Assembly: GCA_028673005.1 (NCBI GenBank)
Contig: CM054116.1
Span: 32,646,854 to 32,710,853 of the forward strand
Reading direction: 5' to 3'
From: Tanypteryx hageni
Lineage: Eukaryota; Arthropoda; Insecta; Odonata; Petaluridae
Length of the DNA: 64,000 nt
This document shows, one piece after another, positions 56,640 through 64,000 of the stretch. The translations under genes were made by a program, and so were the position numbers. Under the pieces are notes generated by a model. That model saw only the letters and a program-made list of their open reading frames with translations, was not told the origin of the DNA and did not search any database. Position 1 is the first letter of the stretch. The number at the start of each line of letters is the position of its first letter.

Positions 56640-56710
56640 ATACCACCCACACTACTGAAGATGTCAGCGTTGCTGTCGAAACATCGGTGTCTAGTTTTGG
56701 TTCGAGTCTA
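56640..56710 (+). mobile_element. Penelope-like tail fragment (third type)
   Basis: CTGAAGATGTCAGCGTTGCT followed by GTCGAAACATCGGTG is the type of sequence found downstream of GIY-YIG in Penelope-like elements. Coding parts are absent. A (GT)n run follows at about 56734-56755. Confidence 0.45.
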
Positions 56711-57300
56711 CTGTGTGAGTGCCTCCTTGGAGTGTGTGCGTGTGTGTGTGTGTGTTTTCTTCACAAGAATTAGGTCCCGCCGATTCCTCCGGAGACCTAC
56801 AGCGCGTACGTGAGTTTTCTCATTCTTTTTTTTACTGTGAAGGATCTATTACCTTTTACTTACTTTATAATGATAGGTCTGTGATTTGATAAAATAGCCT
56901 TGGTATCCAAGTGCCGCTAGATCGTCAACATAATTTCGACTTGAAATTTATGTCCCTTTATGGAAAGCAGTGGGGGATGGTGGATTTTGAGGGCCCAAGA
57001 GGAATGTTATTTGGGAGTCATAAACATAAATATAAAAACTAAAATTAACATAATGGGGGAATGGATGATATGAAAAATAGTTAGTTACTTTACCTGATAA
57101 CTATTGTTTTTACTATGCTATGCATAATTTTTCATATTTACGATTATAAATTTATTTTGAGAAACTGGGGCTCTTAGAATCAAGGGGCTTAAGTCGAGTT
57201 AGCCCGTTTCTAGGTCCGCCCCTGATGGAAACATTTAAAATCATGAATATTTTTTAGAGTAAGATAAAAAAATTTCAAACGAAAACTTATGTGCTTTCAG

Positions 57301-57639
57301 TTAAATGCGAGTTTTATCGGACGTTTTGATGAACATGTTGTTGAGGTGCGTAAACAAATAAATACAAATGGATATCCTTTGCGACCTTCTTTAAAAGATT
57401 TACATTTGTACGGCACAATAAATCAGACATCGAAATTCCCAGTAAGCGGATTAAGTGGAACTGCTATTGAGATCCCCCATTCTGCATTTTTCCTCTCTCT
57501 GCTTTTCTCTATCAATGGGATTGAAGATGAGGTCGACATTTTGGAAAGGGGTTTGATCGCATGCAGCATTCGTGGGGGAAAACTTGAAAAATCTCGCATC
57601 ACGCGAATAAAATTTGACGGTGAAGTATTCCGAACCTAA
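57301..57639 (+). CDS. candidate 3'-terminal exon or relic of unknown gene
   Basis: An open frame of 112 codons begins after a good splice acceptor (AAACTTATGTGCTTTCAG). Without splicing the frame could start at the Met at 57289. The peptide (SFIGRFDEHVVEVRKQ, NGYPLRPSLKDLHLYGT, IEDEVDILERGLIACSI) has ordinary composition and no low complexity. It ends in TAA. I do not recognise a domain, and there is no neighbouring exon. Low confidence. Confidence 0.3.
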   Translation, partial: LNASFIGRFDEHVVEVRKQINTNGYPLRPSLKDLHLYGTINQTSKFPVSGLSGTAIEIPHSAFFLSLLFSINGIEDEVDILERGLIACSIRGGKLEKSRITRIKFDGEVFRT

Positions 57640-57649
57640 CTACGAACGA

Positions 57650-59885
57650 AATGTTAAGTGCGCCAACGATCGATAAAGGAACAGAAACAAGCATTTTACA
57701 CAATCAAAACTTGGTAAAAGTAGGCCACGATTCAATCTTGTAGAGATTAGTTCAAAATCTCTCTTCAGATACTATTAAAAACCAGCGAAATGGAATGCAT
57801 AAAAAAGCGTTCCAACACCTTTTGTCGTAAAAATGTTAATGATTGCAAACTATTCGTTATAAAACCTCGTTATCACCTTAAAATTCCTCGGTCATATATA
57901 TAATAACCCGATTAAACAATGAAGGATATAAAAAGGGCGATATCTGCTATTATCATCTTGAAAAAATGTCGATTTTGATTTTTTTACAATCGCCCATTTG
58001 ATTATCTAAAGCATTATAAAACTCGGGTTACTTTTACATAATCACACTATGATATGTTTTCACCTTCTCATACTTTAACAACAAATTTAAAATGACAAAT
58101 TTCATCAAGAATAAGTCAACCGTTTAAGCGGCCGAGGCCGTACGCTGGCAGACCACCGCGGACAGACTGATCTTCAAGATGCACGTATAAAAAAGCAAAT
58201 AAGTTCAAACGGCAATTCGAAAGCACATCCATACCATCCGCGAGCATTTATTAAAACGTAAGTATTAAGTATTAAGAAATACGGCACTATGCAATTTCGA
58301 AAAAAACGTCAGCAAATCAAAGATCGTAAAACTTTATTAGATGTGCGGTATGAGGCATACGTGAACCAAGACTGATGCATTGCACGCCAATGTCATGAGT
58401 GTAAATTTTAGGACGATAAAGGGAAGCTTATCGTCGAAGAGGCTGTAAAGTGATGCAGATGACATAATTTTAATCCTGCGAAACACAAAAAGTGCGTAAA
58501 ATATCCAAAGAAAAACGTCCGGGACACAAACATTGATGCTTCGATGTTCACAAGCATAAGTTTCCATAGGGATCGATATTCACCCTGTCCAACACACGGA
58601 GTGAGCATTCGAAACGAAAATTACGTGACGCAGGCAGACGCTCATAAATTACATGGACGGCGTTAATAGGACCAACGAGACCTGTTTCCAAGAAACGCCA
58701 TTTGTAACCACTCTCGGCCTTCGAACCAAATTTTTACGCAAACAATGGCACTGATAAGAGAAAACGAGGCGCAAAATTACGCGCGCACCCACGTGACGTG
58801 AAATTCCATATCAGCATGTCAAAACGTACGGGATGAGTCAATTATCAGGATGACATCATCAAAAGTAGTTCACGGCGAAGTCTAATTCACTGACAATGAA
58901 AAATAATCACGGTATTATAAACTTGCAGGTGTGAGCTTCACATTTATGAATACGTTTCGATGAACACTTGAAGGTCGACGGACTGCAAATCAACTAGATA
59001 CTCAATAGCTAAAACTAACTCTGAATCTAAACGTTGGACATATTCGGTGTATTATTCGGAAATAAATCCATCGTAATTTATTAACAACGCAAAATCTCGT
59101 TTTATGTTTAATACATTCTTTCTAATGCGCACCAAACAGTTGTAAAACGTATAAAACTTGCTAAATAAATAATTCATTCGATATTAGAATGTAAAACCTT
59201 GTTCTAATTGAATTAAGGCATTTTTCACGCACATATTTCCCTACTTGTTTAAGTAGGCAGTATGAGAAACATTTCGTAACCAGGACGTGGCAGTGCGAAA
59301 AGCACTGACTTGAAGGATCTGCAATATTTAAACTGAACTTGGGCAAAATTTTGCATTAAAGTAACGGACTTCGAATTTTTTCGAATGAATGAATGACTTG
59401 ATGCTTATTTTATCACTAAAATGATTTAGTTTAATCCAAATGGTCCTAGAAGCAATTAATTATAATGGAAACGATTTTCAGTTCGGTAATTTCGCCTTGA
59501 TGGCCATATTTATGGCAGCCATTTGTAAATGCATCGCCGTAGCTATCAGTCTTGATTAGTCCGGTGAAATTAATACAGCGTGCCGATTGAATCGCAACCG
59601 GGATGGAGGTCAGTCATTATGGACGATAATTTAAAGATCAAATTCTTTTTACCTCACTATAATGACAATAATACCTTGCCAAAGAACAAAGAAATTTGGG
59701 TAAAAGCGACTAATGGCCATACAAATATATTCGAGAATGGATACATACTGGTTTGATAGCGTAACTATCTGAAGCACTCGTCCGGCACCTGAATATGTTG
59801 CAAAATACGACCTATGCTCGGAAAGTTGCAAGGCTGATTGTATAAAAATGAATACAAGATACATACTTTCACACTACTGCCGTTC
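57650..59885. other. unassigned AT-rich DNA
   Basis: No supported gene. Minus-strand frames under 80 codons only. Confidence 0.4.
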
Positions 59886-59890
59886 GTCCG

Positions 59891-60618
59891 TATATACTCG
59901 TGTATAGTTCGAGTTTTTAAGACCAAATTTTTGTGCAAAAAATTGGGGGTCGAACTATACACGAGTAATACTTTTGAGGGTTTAAAATCTCGGATCTAAA
60001 AAATTATCTTTTTAAAAATATCATAATAAAAATCAAGATATATTTTGGTCACCCACCTCGCTGACTTAACTTCTATGATATAGCTCCAAAACTTCCTATT
60101 TACCTTTAATTTTATCGATTTTCATTTTTTTCTTTTTCGAAGACTTATATACCTGTCCTGTATTATCTCGAAATTCTTTTATTATCTTTATTTATATTAT
60201 CTGTTATTAAAGGTTTTACAAGTAATATGCGTCTATTAATTTTCGTTATATAAGCATAATTTTAGTCTATTTGCTAGAAATTCTGCCACCATTCGTATGT
60301 CACATCTCGTAGTTAAAAAGTAATAAATATTTTTCTTCTCAAGATCGTGCAATAGGTTTACGATGTTTACAGTTTATTATTAGTATAGTATTATTATGAT
60401 ACTAAAGGCTGTTGAAAACCAAGATCGTTCTATATACCTCGATTGTGAGCTTCGAGATATCGAAACGAAAAATGTCGATCCTGACGGAAATCTAGGGTAA
60501 AAGAGTAAGTAGAAAGCTAGGGTCGAATTATACACGAGATGTATGAAAAAATCTAATTTTTTCGCCGAGAAATCGGAGGTCGAACTATACACGGAGTCGA
60601 ACTAAACACGAGTATATA
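59891..60618. mobile_element. TIR element with repeated CGAACTATACACGAG motif
   Basis: Terminal CTCGTGTATAGTTCGA (59897-59912) and, on the other strand, CTCGTGTTTAGTTCGA (60597-60612) differ at one position and lie between TATATA tracts. Internal copies GGTCGAACTATACACGAG (59949-59966), GGTCGAATTATACACGAG and GGTCGAACTATACACGGAG (60520-60596) repeat the motif near both ends. The 728-bp element has no coding sequence; it is a non-autonomous TA-target element. Confidence 0.65.
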
Positions 60619-60639
60619 CGCAGTTTCCCCTGCATTGAT

Positions 60640-61398
60640 ACATCGTTTCTAGCAATCCTGAAGGTCTGGAAGGCACATTCTGGAATGCTGCGCAGTGGCT
60701 GTCACTGAACGCCAGACTCGTACCGCATAAGCTGACAGAAGAGCAGAACGAGACTCGTTCTAAAATTTGTACTGATCTTTCGAAGACTGCGCGCGATGAT
60801 GACACATTCACCTCCTAGATTATTGCTGGAGATGAAACCTGGTATCTGCAGTATGACCCTCAGACAAAACGACGAAGCGCTGAGTAGAGAGGCACCCACA
60901 CGCCTCGCGCGCAGCCGTCGAAAACAAAGATAATGTTGACTGTTTTTTTATTGTAAAGGTATAGTGCACAAGGAATTTGTTCCTCGGGGACAAACTGTTA
61001 ACCAAGACTTCTACAAAAAATTTTCCGCGTTTACTTTGGAGCATTCGTTTTCGTCGTCCTGAGTTGAGGAAATCGGGGAAGTGGCACCTCCTACGCGGCC
61101 GCATACTGCATTGCCCGTCCAACATTTTCTATACAAAAACAAGCCACTGTCTTGCCACATGTGCCGTATTCCCAAAACATGTCTGCGTGTGACTTTATTT
61201 CCATTACCACGGCTGAAACAAGCACAGATAGCCCACTTCTTCGCTGATATTCAAGCCATAAAGATAGCCGTGACAGATCAATTGCGCAGTATTCCAGAAG
61301 ATGCCTTCCAGAGCTGCTTCAACGACCTTCAGAAACGCTAGAAACGGTGTACCAAATCAGGAGAAGACTATTTCGAAGGGGACAAACAGAAAGTGTGA
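60640..61398 (+). pseudogene. mariner-like transposase pseudogene, 5' truncated
   Basis: Frame pieces: LVPHKLTEEQNETRSKI (60718 onward), IIAGDETWYLQYDPQTKRRS (60822 onward) with the first catalytic Asp, then KTKIMLTVF, KGIVHKEFVPRGQTVNQDFY in a new frame, then LFPLPRLKQAQI (near 61197) and EDAFQSCFNDLQKR (near 61298), and near the end EDYFEGDKQ. This is the order in mariner transposases. At least two stops, a frameshift, the missing helix-turn-helix N-terminus and the disrupted second Asp motif (HHDNA) make it inactive. The Helentron-like copy D begins 11 bp after its stop. Confidence 0.85.
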
Positions 61399-61408
61399 AT
61401 TTATCTTG

Positions 61409-62117
61409 TTACTTTCTCCATATAAGTAGTATAGGGGAAAGTATTGTATTCATGAAAAAAATCGACTTTGAGATTTCAACGGAAATACACGTTTTGAGAT
61501 TCCCTGAACACGTTTTGACCATTTTCTCGATGATGTCTGTGTGTGTGAGTAGTATGTGATAGCTTTTTGTGGGTGCTCTAACTCAAAAACTATTAATCAG
61601 ATCAACGCGAAATTTTATATTTAACATTTTTATAAAAGTCAGAAGAGCTGATTAGGTTTGGGTAAAAATTGGTTGACCGGAAGTGGGTGTTTACTCTTGT
61701 CACTTATCCGTCATTTTAAATATTTGCTTTAATATTTGATAAATGTAAAAATGTATTGGAATAAAAGTTGTAAGAAATTTAATTTTCTACAACCTTTGTT
61801 TGAAACATTTTTTCATATAATGCATTGTTTAAGAGATATATTTGTAGCTGCCACCACCACGCCACATACCGACAACTATTGTTAGCAATTGACGCTTAGT
61901 TACGACTTAGTAACGCTCCTTTTTCTGTTCTTAATTGTTGAAGCTTTGTGGCTATATCCAATATTAGAAGGCTATGGTTTGAGTTTATTTCTGTTCTTTG
62001 TAAAGTCTAAAATTTTCTCGCAGTTTCTTAAAATATTTATTGTTATCTAACCTATTTAGAATTTTTAGAAATATTACATATATGGAGAAAGTCATGTGGT
62101 GGCCACATCAGATTTTT
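61409..62117 (+). mobile_element. Helentron-like non-autonomous element, copy D (longest)
   Basis: 5' motif ACTTTCTCCATAT at 61411-61423; 3' inverse ATATGGAGAAAGT at 62080-62092; hairpin ATGTGGTGGCCACAT at 62094-62108 (6-bp stem); then CAGATTTTT. Full length of about 709 bp serves as the reference for copies A, B and C. A short TG repeat lies near 61537. Preceded by CTTGTT and followed by T-run and CCTG, which fits insertion between T and T. Confidence 0.65.
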
Positions 62118-62341
62118 CCTGTTTGTTTTAAGTAGAAAGTCTCAAATCTATCGTGCAGAGATATTTTCATTAATACATTAAAATATCTTAAAATTGTGAT
62201 ATCGGAGAGGTTTGTACTGTTCTAAGAGGAAAATAATGTAGATTCTATTTATTATCATCGAATTTTGATAATTGATCGTAATTTCTTGAATTTCTACTAA
62301 AACAAGGCGTTTTTTCGTTTTAAATCGCATTTTATCGGATT

Positions 62342-62355
62342 GTTGCCATGGAGAC
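62342..62355. promoter_or_regulatory. X-box-like half palindrome
   Basis: GTTGCCATGGAGAC fits the RFX X-box with one off position in the second half site. No coding context; weak call. Confidence 0.2.
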
Positions 62356-62796
62356 GATTATTACCGGCTTGAACATAGACGAGTGAACAAATGGGTCATT
62401 TTCTTTTCCGCTCAACTACTCTTCAGCAATGGACAGTTGATTCAGACATATTAGCGTATAAACAGTAACATTTATTAAATTCGTTTATTTAAAAAAATAC
62501 ATGCAAAATATAATGACAGAATGAGATTTTGACTTTGTTTTTAGTATTTTAAACATGACAATGCTCTATTAATTTGTTTTCCAATTTTCTCTATCATTGA
62601 TAAACTATGAACTATAAGCGGTATTTATAGTATGAGAATTACTTGGAATAACTAGCAGATATTGAAACATTACCTGTCAATATAATTAATCAATTCGGGA
62701 CGTAAACTTTGGGAAATCAGCCTGCATTAGTCCTGGTTTGGACTTCTTGTTATAGAATCAGAACTAGAACTACGCTACAGCGACAGAAAAGACTAA

Positions 62797-63145
62797 AGGT
62801 CCGCTCACACTTGGGAGAAACGCGGCGAAGCGAAGAGAAGCGCGGCTACAAGAAAAATATTCTTACCGAAGAGTTATATGGATCCGCTCACACTTAGACG
62901 CGGAGAAGGGAACGGAATCGAGGAGAAGCGAAAAGAATTTCTTGGGGAGAATATTTCTTTGCTTCGCCTGACGTCACGAGGCGAACTTTGTGAAGGTATT
63001 GGGGTATTCACTGGAGATCGGGAATCACCGTGAAGGTTCGGGCGTATTCGTAATAGTAATCCACCAGATCTTCGACTTTCTTCTAAGTCTGATTGTGAGT
63101 GGGTTTCTTCTCTACGCCGCGTTTCTTCCAAGTGTGAGCGGACCT
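62797..63145. mobile_element. Harbinger-like MITE
   Basis: Terminal AGGTCCGCTCACACTTGG followed by (G/A)AGAAACGCGGCG is repeated inverted at the right end (31 bp, one mismatch). TAA flanks both sides (62794-62796 and 63146-63148), the three-base target duplication of Harbinger elements. An internal second copy of the end motif (CCGCTCACACTTAGACGCGG at 62883-62902) shows a nested or duplicated terminus. No coding sequence. Confidence 0.8.
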
Positions 63146-63150
63146 TAAGC

Positions 63151-63384
63151 CAGTGGTCGGCAACCTATATGACCCACGGGTCAAGGAATGTCCCGCCATA
63201 ATTAATTGGGTGACACAAAGATAAACATGTTTAGAAGGGTTTATGTTTGAAATGTAAAATAGTACTTAAACTAGTAAATATAATTAATAGAAACGGCCAG
63301 ATATAAATTTTATTTTCAATCAAATTTTTTTAAACGATCAACAGCATTTTCCAGAAATCATCAAAAAAAGGTTGTTGACCACTG
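63151..63384. mobile_element. hAT-type MITE
   Basis: CAGTGGTCGGCAACCTATAT at the left and, on the other strand, CAGTGGTCAACAACCTTTTT at the right share the terminal motif. The neighbouring 8-mers do not match well, so its duplication has decayed. It starts 5 bp after the end of the Harbinger-like MITE. Confidence 0.65.
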
Positions 63385-63389
63385 GACCA

Positions 63390-64000
63390 ATAAATTTCCA
63401 TTACTAAAATAGTTACATAGAATTTAGTTATTGCCTCTTCTTTATAAAATGCCTCGTTCCACACTAGTGAGCTTGTCTCCCTCTGTTAATTGGGTGCGCC
63501 CCCGAATATGAGATATTACATTTCAATGAATTTAATTTGAAATTTTAGTTGGAAATGATTTCAAAGCAATCTCGCAGCGCCCTTATGTTATCCTTCAAAT
63601 AACAAACTTTATGAGGCTTCCGCGAATCACTCGAAAATGTTTACTCTTCAAAGAATTAACATATTAACTGAATTGCACCTAGATGCAATTAGCACAAATT
63701 TAGGAAAAAAAAGAGATGTTTTGAAGGTGAATTACTAAGAAAAACAAATGCGATAGGAAGAGTGCTAGAATCTTGCACGATGTAGGAGGTTATGGAAAAA
63801 TAAGTGATGTGAGACAACTTTTCTAGGTAACCAATCTCGTTCATGAAAAGCAAAATATTCACAATAAAAACTTCAACCGTTCAAATTCAATCCACAAATA
63901 TTGATCAAAATTTCGGAGTTTAATTTGATTTGTTGAGAGAGGATCGACTTGAAAGCGAATTATAGAGATTGAATTAAACAAATTATTCAGTTAAACCTTG
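63390..64000. other. unassigned AT-rich DNA
   Basis: No feature supported. Confidence 0.4.

Overview
The window looks like repeat-rich, AT-rich intergenic or intronic DNA from an animal nuclear genome, most probably an arthropod and likely an insect. The reasons are the mixture of hAT, pogo-like, mariner, Harbinger-like, Helentron-like, Penelope-like, non-LTR and tRNA-SINE elements, the absence of any bacterial-style gene array, and the absence of any multi-exon host gene that can be followed. I cannot name the species. Almost every coding-looking stretch is a transposon gene, and only one is intact: a 512-codon hAT transposase at 35750-37288.

Layout. 1-10 kb: mostly unassigned AT-rich DNA, a SINE tail near 3.05-3.24 kb, and two hAT-type MITEs lying end to end (3431-3881 and 3890-4167). 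10-12 kb: GA-rich low complexity, a minus-strand retroelement 3' end (10500-10795) and an (AT)n tract. 14.1-15.9 kb: a decayed BED-finger hAT with near-perfect 8-bp target duplication. 19.75-22.6 kb: a pogo-like element with all three catalytic Asp motifs and a C-terminal PHD-type finger, broken by stops and frameshifts. 22.67-23.38 kb: first copy of a four-copy dispersed family (others at 46.3, 54.5 and 61.4 kb) with the asymmetric ends of a non-autonomous Helentron. 27.91-28.13 kb: a perfect palindrome with 96-bp arms around a tRNA-derived loop, followed by a related tRNA-like unit. 29.4-33.1 kb: a jockey/CR1-like LINE carrying an inverted-head Penelope fragment. 33.5-38.05 kb: a decayed gene of unknown function cut in two by the intact hAT, which has a perfect 8-bp target duplication.

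38-49.2 kb: unassigned DNA, further LINE and SINE fragments, an inverted pair of Penelope-type tails enclosing a SINE and a Helentron-like copy, and long one-sided purine tracts. 49.6-55.7 kb: a hAT MITE with perfect target duplication, a Penelope GIY-YIG fragment, a second pogo-like element that lost its catalytic core, a GC-rich stretch with promoter-like motifs and a possible minus-strand exon, and a hAT element with a Helentron-like copy inside. 55.7-64 kb: a possible exon at 57.3 kb, a terminal-inverted-repeat element, a mariner pseudogene with a Helentron-like copy just after its stop, and two MITEs that almost touch.

How it works together: the window is a stratified record of nested insertions. 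Relative ages can be read from nesting: hAT into the unknown gene, Helentron-like copies into hAT and mariner, Penelope into LINE. The best candidates for undescribed structure are the tRNA-cored palindrome, the Helentron-like family, the pogo-PHD pair and the hAT-split gene.
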